Of a stretch of 64,000 nucleotides of DNA, positions 11,571 through 24,678 are shown piece by piece. Origin of the DNA: Coniella vitis (taxonomy: Eukaryota > Ascomycota > Sordariomycetes > Diaporthales > Schizoparmaceae); NCBI GenBank assembly GCA_011317545.1, contig WUJK01000007.1:1426001-1490000 (forward strand), read 5' to 3'. Made by a program: the position numbers and the translations under genes. The number at the start of each line of letters is the position of its first letter. The stretch's first letter is position 1. Under the pieces are notes generated by a model, which was given only the letters and a program-made list of their open reading frames with translations, had not been told where the DNA came from and did no database searches.

Positions 11571-14500
11571 CAGACAGAAAAGCTCAGCTGTCGTGGCTTC
11601 TCTGTAGCAAATAGACCGTTTCTTTTGGGTAATGTTCCGGAAAAAGGGTTGCTGACCGCAGAGACAGTGAGTACTGACTGTATGCATGTGCACGCTTGTG
11701 TACGTGCGATAGTATACTACGTATGCATGGTGAAGAAGCGAATGCACGCAGCATGAAGGCTGAGAATAGCACCCACCTACCTGCCCTGGCCCTACCGTAC
11801 GTATCAGTGCCAGTCAGCCAGCCAATTCAACATGGCGCAGGCGCTGTAGTACGGCATACAGTTTTGACGAGGCGCTAGATTCCAAATCAAATCACAAAGT
11901 AGCAAGTGCACGCCAGAATAGCGTCCTGAATACTGACTGAGAGACGTCGAGGGTTGGCTGGGCATGGAGAGCAGATGCAAAGTCGGAACAAGACCACGGT
12001 GCGCATCAAGCGAAAATGCAACAGCAGACCTCCTGAGCAGAGGTTCCGGGTGCAACTCCTGCACCCGGCAATGAGCCCTGGAGTCCGACATGTTTCCACA
12101 CTCCAAGGCGCAATTATCAGCCCGTGCCGTGCAAAAGCTGAGAAGAATGCCACGTGTTGGGGGCCAGGAACTGGATCGACTGCACACCTGTACCCCACAC
12201 ACAACAGGTCGCGGGTCCCAAACACACGATGCTTGTAAGCAGGGCACAACACCATGTGTGGGACAATGGTCGCATTGGGATTCCAGGACGCGGCAATGCA
12301 ACGTAGTCCGAGGTCACACTCTGCGGGCGTGGGTCAAGGCCCATGCGAGGCATACTCGGTCGGCATGCTTGGTTGCTGTTGGAGAGAGGCAACACATGGC
12401 TCGAAATAGCATGTTATAACACACCAGTGCTATGAGCAACAGCTTCCAGACATGAAGAAGCATGCATGTGTACATCGTAGCAGAGCTTGGCGGTTACTAT
12501 CCAATCATGCCCAACTCTCAAAGCCCCCGTCAGTGCCTTGGCCATCCTTGGCGCAAGAACAAGGTGCTGATCTGTGATAGGTGACGTGCGCTGCTTGGAG
12601 CGACGGACAGCCCTGCAGCCATGGCGCTTGTTCCGTCCTCTCAAGCACAGCTGAAAGGGATCGACACTGTGCATTTGCAAGAGGGTGCGGCATCGTACCG
12701 ACGAGCCGATCGTCTGTTGAACCAGACAAATCATGTAGTAGGTGGTAGCCACTCATACTGGCCCTTCTGGAACACATACAACCAACGTAGCATTGCAGAG
12801 CCGTGTTTGACCCTCTATTGGCCAGGCGGCCACCACCCCACCACAGCGGCCGCGTGCGACTACTGCAGGCGGAGGCTTGCGCCTGGATTCGAGCAGCTGC
12901 ACTGTTTTCGTCCATTCCTTCTGGTGGCAGTGCAGAAAATAGAAATGCGCTGCCAACGAGCAAGAAATATGCTCGGCGTGCATCGTCATGGATGCTGGGT
13001 TTCCGTTGCTTCTGCCTGCTAAACAAAGGCTCAGGGTCCAGCACGGATGGCACCTTTCTGCTGCTGCAGCCCCCATGCGAAGCAAAACGGTCAAACGCCA
13101 TTGTTTTTATGCATCACCTTGGCGCAACGACTCCGGATTTCAGTGCGACTCTGTGTACCTGCAACGACCAAACACGGCGACATGTGGGTCGTGGGTCGTT
13201 GTTATGATGGCCCATGTTGACCGATCCCTGACGCGAACCGTGATGATGACATGAAAAGGACCATTAGATCAAGAGTGGCCAAACCACTGAAGTGTAAGAA
13301 CGGTACAATATTCGTCCGCAGCCTGATACCGCGCAAGGGGGCAGGGCCTGAAGCGGCACTGGAGCACACAGGTTGCTCTGGTCTTGATGCCGCACATGAC
13401 ATGAAGAGCTGCAAGCCTGATTCCTCCTGGCATCCACGTGAGTCCCGACGTATATGCACAGCAAGTCGTGGAGAAGGCGGCTCCAGGCTGGAGGGCGCGC
13501 ATTCCTCCACAATACAATGTACCTTGCTCGCATGCAAGTCTCGGTTGAGCAACAGAGTTCTGAGGCCAAAATGACTGCTTCGTCTCATTTCCCAATCAGC
13601 CCCCCACGTAGTAACGGAGACAGAGCACATGTACCTGTAACTTGGGCTTCCATGTATGTCAGACATTCCATACGCATGTATGCAGCCACCACAGGGCTGC
13701 GTTATAGTAATCCTTAGACCCACTTTGGGAGACGTGTACTGAGCTGCTGGGAGAGCAACAAAGCAAAGTATCTGGGTGGCTCGCTTATCTCGCGCGCGAC
13801 TCGCTTCTTGGTCAGCATCCAACAGGTACAAAAGATGCATCGAACAGTTTTGTCAGCAAGGTGGCATGACTGCGTATTGGCAGGTCCGCCAACCGCCCCT
13901 TGCAATAAACATGTGCACGGGTTGACAATGTTCTCGAAAAAAAAAAAAAAACGGCAACTGAGTAAGCCTTCGCAGCATACTGCTTCAATTAGCAAGCGCA
14001 TTGCAGATTGCGGATTTGACGGGCTTGAATATTCGGTGTGGGATCTTGGGCAGACAGCAACCAAGTCGTAGGCTGCTCCCCGAGCAAAGCAAGATCTGCT
14101 CGAGTCTGCCTCGGCCATTGCAAGTATACCAAAGTGTGAACCCTGTGCAACGGCTCTCGCGTGCGGCAGGGTCTTTGACGACAAATATGTTCGTGACGTG
14201 TATGGAAACTCTGAGTGGCTAAGTGGCCAGCTCAACCTGAAACTCGGCCATCACAGGCCATGCTGCTGTGCCGATCCTGGCTGCTGTTCGCGAATCCTAA
14301 GGCTTGCGGCGCAAAGTGCTGTTGCCGACAGCGTGCAGTGACAGTCGGTGATGTGGCCTCAAAAGACGCGCGTTCTGAGCATGACTTTTTCTGTTTCGTT
14401 GGAGGGGGCCGGCCAGAGCCGGAGTCGCCGTGATGTGCAGCAGCAGCAAGCACGCAAGCACGCAGATGGCTTATGGACGGTATTGTGCACGAGGGTCTGG

Positions 14501-14678
14501 GGACATGCGACCCTGATCTCATAGGGCTGAAGCTGGGCTTATTCCCCCACTTTGGCTGTGGGCCCGACAGTGAGGAGCGCTCACTGCGTCGCGGGTAGAA
14601 GCGAAAAGGCTGGACGCAAGAGTAAATAGTAGCAGCCTGCTCGTCAAGCGTATGCTCTCTCTCACGCTCGCTCGCATG

Positions 14679-14690
14679 CCCCCCCCCCCC
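14679..14690. repeat. Poly-C run (12)
   Basis: Twelve C followed by a short (AC)n run. Intergenic. Confidence 0.85.
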
Positions 14691-17600
14691 ACACACACAC
14701 CCAGACGTGGCTGAGAAGGCTGCAGTATCCAGTATACCATAGGATATACAACACAACAGCTGCCGAGAACTTGACCGCTGCTCGAACGCAGAAAAGCGGT
14801 GCTTGGCTACTGTGTGGGATGCCGGTGGCTGGCCTGGCGGGGTATGCCGATAGGCGTCTGTTCAATCGCTCATGCTTGGCTGCGTGAGAGACCTCTGCCT
14901 CTGGCCTTGTTGTGCGTGCAATGTACCTGGCCACAGCCCAGAGCTGGCTCGGCGGGCAAATTGTGCCGAGCCCCAGAGGCATCGTGGCCGCAGAATGGGA
15001 GGGTCTGGTGACTGTGGCGGATGGCCGATGAGCACAGCGCCACGCATCACAAGCAGCCGCTACGAGGGAGCGTATATTGCAAAGTGACAAGGCAGCAGAG
15101 AATACCAATCAAAAGCCGGCACCGCACATTGTGTGATTGCGGTTGCTAGTGTGACGCAGCGATCCAACAACCGAGCAAGCCGGGCGGATGTGTTGTGTTG
15201 ATCCAATAGCGCGCGCTCGTGGCCTGACTGCCCCCTCAAAGGCCAGCGCCGCGGCCCAACGCAGGAAAGGGCACAGTCCAACGGACTTTGGACGTTGTCG
15301 CCGGACACGTTGGCCTCGTATCTCCAGCGCGGTGGAGTAAGGAGCGGCAAAGGGCAGCAGACGACGGCCTGGGTTCGAGACAAGACAGCCGAGAGACAGC
15401 TGGACAGCTGGCACCGCAGCACGTCTGGCCTGCTGGCAATGGCAGAGTGATGATGGGGGCATGACGGCATGCCGAGCCTGGCGCGGGCCAGGGTCGCAGC
15501 GGAGTGGGCTCGCTCGGGGCTGGAGGGTGCATGGTCGATTATTCGTGCTTGGTCGCTGGTCGGGCGGGCGAGGTGGTCGGCGTGAAGGCGGCGTATGTGT
15601 AGGAGGGTGGGTGTGTGCAAAGGCCAAAGGGCCTGAACTTGGCATGCGTGGTGAAACCGCCTGGGAATTGCGGTGACACTGGCACTGGAAGAGCCCGCAC
15701 CGCTGTTTTGCAGTGCAAAGCAGCGCTGCCCGCGCTGGAAAGAGCGGACCGGAAAGAGAGCGGGGTCTCCAGAGCCTCAATAGTGGAGCCTGGGCTGCTG
15801 TGCGCCCCGGACGCCCTGTGCTTTGGGGAAGTGCTACATAGTACATAGCAGTCCTGCGTATTTGTCCTTGGCGCCGTGTACTGTGTACTCTCACCACAGG
15901 GAAGGTACAGTACATCTAGCCTCAATGTACTTTGCTACTTTTACATGCTGCTACCACCCTGTACTGGCTAGGCATATACTCACGCTGCAGCATGCAGAAA
16001 CGGTCCTTTTGACCGTTCAAGCAGCCCCGTTTGGCGGTGGACAAGACTTGGCGCAGGCCTTGCGCAGGCATACCATGTACACAGTACGCAGCAACCCGCC
16101 CTGCCGCCTGAAAACGCCTGAAGAAGCGCTGCCTGGGGCGCTACAGCGCAGATTCGGGCCCTTTGAGCCACTGGGGTCCTGCCCACCCCTACATACTTAG
16201 TGCAGCGCGCTACACCACTAAAATCCGCTACACCATAATTTCGTTGACAATGCCGGTGGTCTTCCACCACCTGCTTCGCGCCACAATGCCTTGCTGGCAA
16301 CAGCAAACAGCATCCCTCTTGGTGGCCTCGCTCGTCCATTTTACCACAAGCTGCTCTCCATCGCACGTCTTTTGAGCCCTTCGCTTCTGCTGCATTCTTC
16401 CAAGGCTGTTACCAAGCTGCTGCTCGTTGTCCAGCTCGCCCTTGCGCTCACGACAAGCTTGGAAGAAGCGCCCTGCTGGCGATATCTCCAAGATGGCCCC
16501 TTGCGGCTCAGCAAGGAGGCAGCGTCAGGCAGCTTCTTTGTCGGTGCCACTGCATTCGAGCATCTGCATCTGCACCGCAGCACAGCGCGCATTGCCTTGC
16601 CCTCGCATGGGCATCTCAATTTCACCGTCTACCGAGCCTCATGCAGCAACCGCTTCGGATTTGCGTGATACGCTGTGCCAGCCAAAGCGACGCCTGCCCC
16701 CAGCTGCTCCAAACACCCAGCAAGCAAGTCTGTTTTGCACGCGGGTCTCGTCGACACCTGGCCGGCGTCCTCGGCACCGGGTGTGCCTCGGTACCGATGT
16801 TGGAGCTTGGACTTGGCCAGCATGAAAGGGTTGCGCGCGGCTTCGAGCTGTTGCGTCTGGCATATCCATCAATCTGCAAGAGACTCAATACATCACGCAC
16901 ATTTTGCGCTCGTGTTCAAAAGGACCGGTACCAAGTCTTGCCGTGCCCAGAATCGCCCACTACGATGTGTACCGCCAGCGCTGAGGCTGTAACCCCACCG
17001 GTAGCGAAACCCGCTGTACGAGTTCCGCTTCGGGGCACCTTTTCGACCGCTTCAGCCAACCGCGATCCTGCACTTCATGTCACGCGCGTGCGCCAGGCAG
17101 AGCCTCATCGGAACGCCTTGACATTTTCCGACCATTCTTTGCCCTGCCGACGGGGTCGCTGCGCCGTGGCCATTGTCCTTTTGGACAGGAAGCGACCCAT
17201 GGGAAACAGTGCTCCTCATACTTGTTTGGTGTATGAGTTGTGTTGAGACCTTGTGCATGCTCTCGTGTTTCTTGCGCGGTAGAATGCTTGCTACACACCC
17301 ATACTGCTCATCCATGTTGTTCCTACCATTTCCAGCTGCCCGACAGCTTTGCCCGGCCAAAAGAAGCCAGCTACGTAAGGTGCGACGGCACTTCGGCGAT
17401 ACCTCGGGCTACTTTGTGCTGCTGTGATGCATGGCTGCAGTGGACGGCTGCAGTCCCTCGCCATGGTTGCTATGGTGCGTCCTTGTTTATTAGCAAGGAG
17501 AAGAGCAAAGAGACGGCTTCGCCAATGAGGATGACTGGTTACTGTACTCATGCTGCTCCATTCATTGCAGTCTGCATCCGTACTCGCGCGTTCAAGCTGC

Positions 17601-19879
17601 GAACCCGCTTCTATGCAAACTACCGGAAGCAGTCCAATATATTCCACGTGGCGTGCCGCCACGCATCCTTTCCTTGGACATATTAGGAAACTATATTATG
17701 GACAAGTCTCTCTCTGCTGCGTTAGTCTTGGCGGTCAAGCCAATACTTTCTACACTTGCGCCCCGCTGGGTTTCGTGGTCTTTTGTGCCGGACGCCAAAA
17801 ATAGCGCAGCCGAAAAAAGAACAGTCGTATATTGAGATGACAAAACGGAAGAAAGGCCTTTTGGCTCATAGAATCACGTGAGACACCTTGATCGATGCCA
17901 TGCAACAGCCGCAACATGCCGGTTTTGGTGAGCATCTTGGTGCTCTGACATTTGTGATACGCCAGGTCCAACAATTGTTTGCTGCTCTTGTACATTTCAC
18001 AAGATCATCTTGGGCGCACATATTCTTGTACATACGAACCTGTTCCTCTCGCGCAGCTACTTACTGATTGATCTCCGTCAAACCCCGGCAAAGCATATAT
18101 GACATACATACATATAGGCATACATACAATCTTGGCTCAATTCGCTCAAAAAGTCGGCGTATTGCATTTCCTAAACGGCTGCCTGGGGAAAATGTTACGC
18201 TGGGTTTTGGGAAAAGATGTTGGCCAAGTGGGTGGGAGAGTGAGTGGGAGAGGGGCGCGCCGGAGGGGGGGGGGCGGGTTTTGTGGGGATCTTTTCCGTA
18301 TACTGATTGTACTGTGAGTAACTTTTACATTTCTCCACATACAACATATCTCTTGTTGTGGTGTTGTTGTTTGTTTCTTGTCGTGGCCTCATGACCTTCT
18401 TTGCCTTGTCATCTCGGTGCAAGGTGGGTGGACAAGTAGTGTGCTTAAGGTACAAGGTAAAGCGGCCCCCCCCCCTTCGCCTCGTTGGTTCCATTGGGGT
18501 TTCGTGCATGCTCGCTCTCGATAGACATTCCCCATTCCTCTGCTTCTATCTTCTGAAATCTTCTCCTTGTGACGGTATGCTTTGTAGAACCTGCTTTTGC
18601 GTCGTATCGGGCGGGCATCACGACCCCAAAATAGGAAGGAGTGGAAAGACGGAGTCCACAAGGCAAACGTGATTTGGGGGCGATATCAGGAGGGAAAAAA
18701 AAAAGGGTGACATTGCGCATATACAGTCGTATCTACTTCTTCGAAAATCAGCAAGAGCAAAGAAGCAAGAAAAGAGGACCCCAAGTCATCAAAGCCCTAT
18801 AGGGCTGAGCAGTCAATGTTGATGACCCTGGGCCCCCCACACCAGGAAAAGAAAAAAAGAAAAAGAGGAAGTGAGACAATGGGGAAAAAAGGCTGCAGTA
18901 ATCTCAGACAAGACGTAAGAAGCCAAACTTGATAATGGATGCGTCTATTCAGTTCTATTCGTGATTGATATGAATGCCATATTCAGGTCCGGTTCCTCTT
19001 CATCATGAAAGAAGTCTGAAGCGAACCAGTAATCAGCAAATAGGCCAAGTTGTGAAGCAAGTTTCTTCGCAGAAAAAGCCCGTGTGGAGACCATCCGTGG
19101 CGTACAGGAAGAGAAGAGGTTGAATGGAGCAGCAGGACTTTGGAATGACTTTGAATCTTTTGCTCTAGGTATATGCTGCTGGAATCTGAAACAGAAACAT
19201 TATTCACCAAGATATCTTTACGAACTCGACAGCTCATCGCCGAGGTGTCTTGAAGCGACACATGTGTGACTTACCAGAGGGTATCGTGATCAGTATAGAA
19301 AATCAGCCGCTTCAATGTGATTTGTCCGTTACGTCCGAGACTTCATGTCGACAGCCCATGACTTTGGAAACAAGTCGACCAGCGACACTGCTTTGCACAC
19401 TCCTCTCCCAGAGCAACAGGAACCAATCCCCAATAACGAAGCTTGGACTATCCATTGCATCATTGCAACTTCATAACTTCTCCCCAGGGGGGGGGGGGAG
19501 AGAGGTCGGGCAGCCTTGTATGGGCCACCTTTTCCCTCGGTGTTAGTCTATCCTCTTCATGCGCTACGCTGCGCATATTATACTTTGTGTGTTGCATGTT
19601 GTTCTCTGCTTTTTTGTCGGAATAGGACCCCTGTTTACAAGGATCGAGGCTTTTCCACTGCAGTTGCTGGGCTTCACGTCGTGTAAGTCGTTGGTTTGAT
19701 ATAGAGAACCCCCTGTCCCCCGGTTTCCCCATGTGCACGGCTCCGACCCGGGGGGTAGAAAAGGTGGGTTTTCCTAGCACGGGCCCTTCGGCTCCGAGCC
19801 CGTCCGGGTTCTGGGATCCGGGATCGAGTTCTACTAAAAGTACGCAGACAAGGGAGGCCCCATGGAATGGCGTGTGGAG

Positions 19880-19910
19880 GTTGTTGTTGTTGTTGTTGTT
19901 GTTGTTGTTG
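19880..19910. repeat. (GTT)n trinucleotide repeat
   Basis: About ten GTT units in DNA without a supportable gene. A similar GTT run at about 25700-25722 lies inside a real gene and encodes an Asn run there. Confidence 0.9.
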
Positions 19911-20106
19911 CTCTCATTAACATGCACATATGGATTCGAACTCGGATTCTGCAAAAGAAGACAGAGACACAAAAGCATTTTCATACTATCGGTTCAATTA
20001 TATCTACGCGGCAATATAAATGACTGCCAAATGATGAAATTTCTGACTTTGTCTTTCAGGAGCACAAAAAGTGACGACTAAGGCTGCGTAAAGCCATTTG
20101 TAGTAC

Positions 20107-20123
20107 GCCGCCGCCGCCGCCGC
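20107..20123. repeat. (GCC)n trinucleotide repeat
   Basis: Five to six GCC/CGC units in otherwise AT-richer intergenic DNA. Confidence 0.8.
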
Positions 20124-23100
20124 CTCGTAAACTGGACCCCCACTCTTCTTGCTGTCTTCCATGTTTTCTCCCATTTCGCGAGTATAATCTGAAAGATCCG
20201 TGAATAGCAGTCCCGGCTGGACTGGTATTTATCGACGCCCTCCATTTTGGTCCATATTGACAACCTCAGAGGCCAAAACACTCAGACTCCAAGACCCGCC
20301 GACGAGTGCGGGAGCATGTTCGTGGACTGGACTCTCTCTGACTTTTGTTGAACGCCCACTCAAAGTACAATGTCCATCCCAAGTATAAATTTGATTAAAG
20401 ATAATTGTAGTCGCTGAGATGGACATATATAGCCCAGTCTGTTCGCTATGTTGATGCTAGATTCTTTTCCCAGGAGAATCGCCCGTTCGTTTGACGGTGG
20501 CGTTGCGTATATCATCCCCCCCCCCCATTCAACCTGCTCGTAGTTCACGGACGTCTTCGTATGGCGTAACATGACTAAGTAATACTCAAGTCCCATCCAG
20601 TTTTTTTGGCTCACCTTTTATGTATAGACAGACACTGGGATTGGTTTGCACACATCACTCTAACGCATATATCTTCCACACCATGGTAAATAAGCGCCTG
20701 ATCTCCGCCTGTGAAAGTATCTTATATTGCTGACCTCCAGGCTCTATCAAGGATTAAGTAATAATGGTGCTCTAGCTATATAACCGTTATCTCTTGCACG
20801 GGTTCTAGAAATCTGGTTCTCCATACTCAGTTGCACGAATGGGCGACATTTACTAGCTTTGTAGAGAACAATATCAGCTGGACTGTTTGGACGAGAAAGA
20901 AAAGGAGAAAACCCATCTCGAGAGTATTTCATTGAACAGAAACTCTTCATCTGACACACTGAAGTCATTTATGCGTGATACATGATAGGGGAAAAGAGAA
21001 AGAAAGAAAGAAGGAAAAAGGAAAAAGGAAAAAAGGAAGATTGAGTTTGACCAAATCCATCGGAAAAGAGAGATCGCACATCCGCTCTGCTACATAAAGA
21101 CATCGTGAAAAGAGTTATCCAAGCAATTCATGTTGACTACGCCTTCAGCTTCATATTTGGTTTCTTCCCTCCCATCCAGTTAAAGATGCTCAATCATTTC
21201 TTTTTTTGAGAGTTTGGATCTCTCTTTTAATGTGTATCACCAAGAACATAACCAGCGGTGTCCCATCATCTCCTTGAACGCTCTTTTCGTTTGTATACTC
21301 ATACAAGAACAACCTTTCACCAATAAAACATAGACTTCTATATACGTCTTATAAAATGCTTCGGAATGTCTCATGTCTATGTTGGTGCTTTACAACAGCC
21401 ATTTTAGTACCATACAAGACCGCTCACTCAGGCCTTCGCACTATCCAAACAGAATTGCGTAGTTCAATTCTGAATAAACGGTTAAGACTAACTTTTCTTT
21501 TTTTCAATCGATTAACTAGTAAATAATCTTACTATCCAATAAAAAAAGGCGTAAGAAAATTCACCCCAAAGTATCCCATGGTGCAAATTTCTCAACGCAC
21601 CAAACGCCGTAACAACCCTAGCCACTATTTGAAACCAAGTCCGGTTATCCTCCGACCGCCGGGCACCGAAGGCACGTTGTGGCAGTCCACACACATTTGC
21701 AAGACAAATCACCTCCAGGATTCTTATTCAAAATTAATTGAGCTATCATTATTGTTATGCTTATTTCACTGTGGCTTTCACTCGAATAGCATACCGCTCA
21801 GCGTTCCTTGCCACATCCATCATGATTACCTGGCAGTCATTACGAACCCGACATACTTTACACAGCCAGCCTTGCCTCGATTCTCCTCACCATCAAGATC
21901 ATATTCTTGCAACACGATATCTACCTTTACTTTCAGATGTGATTGAATGTGCTTTCGGCGAATTGACGAGGTTGAAGAGGGGATAGAATCGACCGCCACG
22001 GGTCAATACTGCTGGGCCCTTGATAGATTGCTTGGCCGTCAAGGAGCCCTGACCTTGTACGTAGTATTACAAAAGTTTCGGTCCATTATTTTGCGTGGAA
22101 ATTCTTGGTAATAGACAGCAGATCTTGTTCTCTCGTGTATCTTCTTCGTTTTTCCTTTTTGGAGAAGAAAAAGCACCGAGTTTCTGGAAATTATATGTCA
22201 AAATATAGCGGAACAAAAGCTTGGAACTTCCGTGTTCATGTTCATATAATTATGTGACGAACATTTAGAGATGCAGCTGAACAGACCCTCTATATCTTCA
22301 CCCGGCCAAGTCTCGCACGGATTTGGTCGGGACTTGTATTTGACATGCCGACGAGGGCAATAAAAATGACAAGGGAAGAACACGAGAGGCACAAGTACCG
22401 AGCAAAACAATACATAGTATATCTCGGCATTTGCTTGGCAAGGGTTTGTTAGCAAATTCTGACACACCAGTATTTATAACCATGTTAGCGAGCAGCCAAT
22501 CTTTTCCTCGTCTCAAATGATTCTCCGGCTGTCGGGCGCACAAACAGTCTACACTGAGTGTGTGCAGCGTCGAACAAGGCATGCGGAGCAGTGGTGACCC
22601 CGTGGCTGCATCACGGAACCTCTTCCATCTGAGCGACTCTCGGGAAAAGAAACGTGACTTACCACATGAATATGTCTGCCTAAAAGCACAACTTGACACG
22701 TCTATTTGAGGTTGAGAAAGGACCTAACACTCCACAGCTAAAGGGTCGAAGCCCTTTTCGTCGCACCCGCTGCCTGAATCCCCGAGGAGCCATCCTCTAT
22801 AGCCATGACACGATGCCGTCATTCTTGGCAGCTAGTACATCAAGGGTACCAATACAGCACCCTATATTGCAATCATAGCCGGCTCCATTCCGCAAAGACC
22901 TTGGAAATATAATCCAGGGCTGCCCAAGTCCAAGTACGCATGGGTATCGGAAGCCGAGCCGGGGCCCTACGAGGGAGTGTTGGTTGGCAACAAAGGGCCG
23001 TTACTGGGCTTTCCAGTCGCCGATCTTCGTGGTACTACGTTACCCCATGCATTCCGGATATTTCCAAAGACCGATTGTCGAACGGTTTTCGCATCGCTCG

Positions 23101-24678
23101 GTCGTTCTTGAAGTGGTGGCAAGATGCGAATCTTCCAACTCGACTCTGCCGTCAAAGAGTGATAGGGATCAGCGGCCTAGCTAGGCCTTTGACCAATCCA
23201 CAGTACCCCTAAGGACGTTGTGTAAAACTTCTTTGGATACAACAGGCCATCGCCGCAATGTGTTGGCACGAACACGGTGTCGGTGCGCCCCCTGCTACAT
23301 ATCTCTGAGCTCGGTGTACTGGCTGGCGTCCTAGAGTTCTAGCGAGGCTTCACCATCAATAACTGTTGACCAGAGACTTGTTTCACCCGTCATACGACGC
23401 TGTGGACTTGTCTGCACGCATTTTGAAGACAACCCCCCGGGATACTGCCACGTGAGCTAACATCATGCCGCGAGTGCTACCCAAAGGACCAACCGCGTGA
23501 GACTCGTCACAGAAGACTTGCATAGAAGAAGAGGAGTCCGCGGAGCAGTGTCGTAGGTAGTGGCGTGCCGGTGGGGTCTGTCGCTTTGTACTGCTTGTAT
23601 AACTCTGATATCAGCGACGATCGCTGGCTTAAAAGTACCGTGCCAGAAGTAAACGCACACAAGAGAGGGAGGGGGATTCTCTGCCAATTGAAATACATCA
23701 CCGGTATCATAAACAATGCCTAAGTCGGCGTCAAGGCCGGTGTCAAGTCAGATCTCAAAGCAGCCAAAACAAGCCAAGACTGTCTGCCCGCAACAGAGCC
23801 GCAGGTTATGTTGACCCGCAGTCCAAACACTCGCTTAGTCGGTCAAAATCTGACCGGCTTAACCTTAACTTATGACAAGAGATATGCCGCCTGGCAGGGC
23901 CCATGGCGCAATTCACGTTGGACTTGACGAGATGATGATGTCGCATCGATGAGGGTGGTCCATTGTGATAGACAGGGTGCGAGGTGGAGGGGGTCGTGCT
24001 TGGTCGGCACCCCGGGTAGAATGAGAGGGACACCCTCGTTGATAAGATGATCAAGCTGCAATGGCTGACGAAAGACGCAGAAGTTTGAGATAAGCCTCGG
24101 TGTTGTTCTTCGTTTCAATTCCCTTGCACAAGGCGTTCCTTCCCTGTTTCTTCCCAGGCAACCACTGCCCAACCATCCACAAGGCGAAATCACAACACGA
24201 AGCGACCATGTCTTGTCATCGGCACCAAGAAAAAAGAGAGAAAAGACAAAAAGAGAATAGAGAGAGCTTAGCCATCGTGTATTAGTAACGGCAAAAAATG
24301 GCAGAATAGGAAAGAAGACCTTCATGAGCCATAGTGCCTTGGGCAAAAGTCACCAACGCACATATTTACACTTGCTTGGGGATTTTTTGATATTGCTCGG
24401 TTACCAGTGGATATGGTTATTCCCAATTTCCCAAACGCCCTCCCAAGCACCCTTCTGGTTTGAACCAAAAAAGAAACAAATAAAATCAAAATGACAAAGT
24501 GAAAATTAATCAAGAACCGCACCATTGGATTGCGTGCTGCAACAAGCAAGCAAAACCCCATGCACCACTTTCTGATAAGTGTACTTGGCTGGCGCACTCT
24601 GGAGTAGTAAGTCACGACTCGACAGTTGCCCTGCCCTCAAGACACGAAACCACTCCTCTCGTTTCTCGCCAACAAGAA

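Larger units (their letters stand above)
10001..17850. other. Gene-free GC-richer stretch
   Basis: Many overlapping open frames exist on both strands (for example 10998-11747 minus, 12505-13101 minus, 13202-13840 minus, 15109-15915 minus, 16641-17246 plus). None shows a recognisable domain, and their products are Cys/Arg/Pro/Ser-rich with open frames opposite them. I take them as chance frames of GC-rich DNA. I cannot exclude a small or highly spliced gene or a long non-coding RNA here. Confidence 0.5.
17851..24678. other. Gene-free stretch, partly AT-richer
   Basis: No supportable gene. Between about 20500 and 22500 the sequence is visibly richer in A and T than the flanks and has few long open frames. 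A polypurine tract lies at about 20991-21045, and G/C homopolymers lie at 19487-19498 and 20515-20526. A TTCGAATCC-like tRNA B-box match on the minus strand near 19930 has no T-stem pairing. I saw no long direct or inverted repeats that would mark a transposon. Confidence 0.5.

Noticed and set aside
10998..11747. 249-codon frame on the minus strand
   Set aside because: Much of it is Leu-Ser repeat from a GA microsatellite plus a Cys run from a CAG-type repeat; no protein-like architecture.
15109..15915. 268-codon frame on the minus strand
   Set aside because: Arg/Pro/Cys/Ser-rich with no domain; several other frames are open across the same DNA, and there is no conserved-looking block.
19920..19945. 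tRNA B-box-like TTCGAATCC on the minus strand
   Set aside because: The flanking bases cannot form a T-stem and no A-box or acceptor stem is present at the right distance.
20500..22500. AT-richer block as a repeat-induced-mutation relic of a transposon
   Set aside because: The shift in composition is mild, no degenerate transposase or reverse-transcriptase frame is visible, and no terminal repeats were found. A dinucleotide-index calculation would decide.
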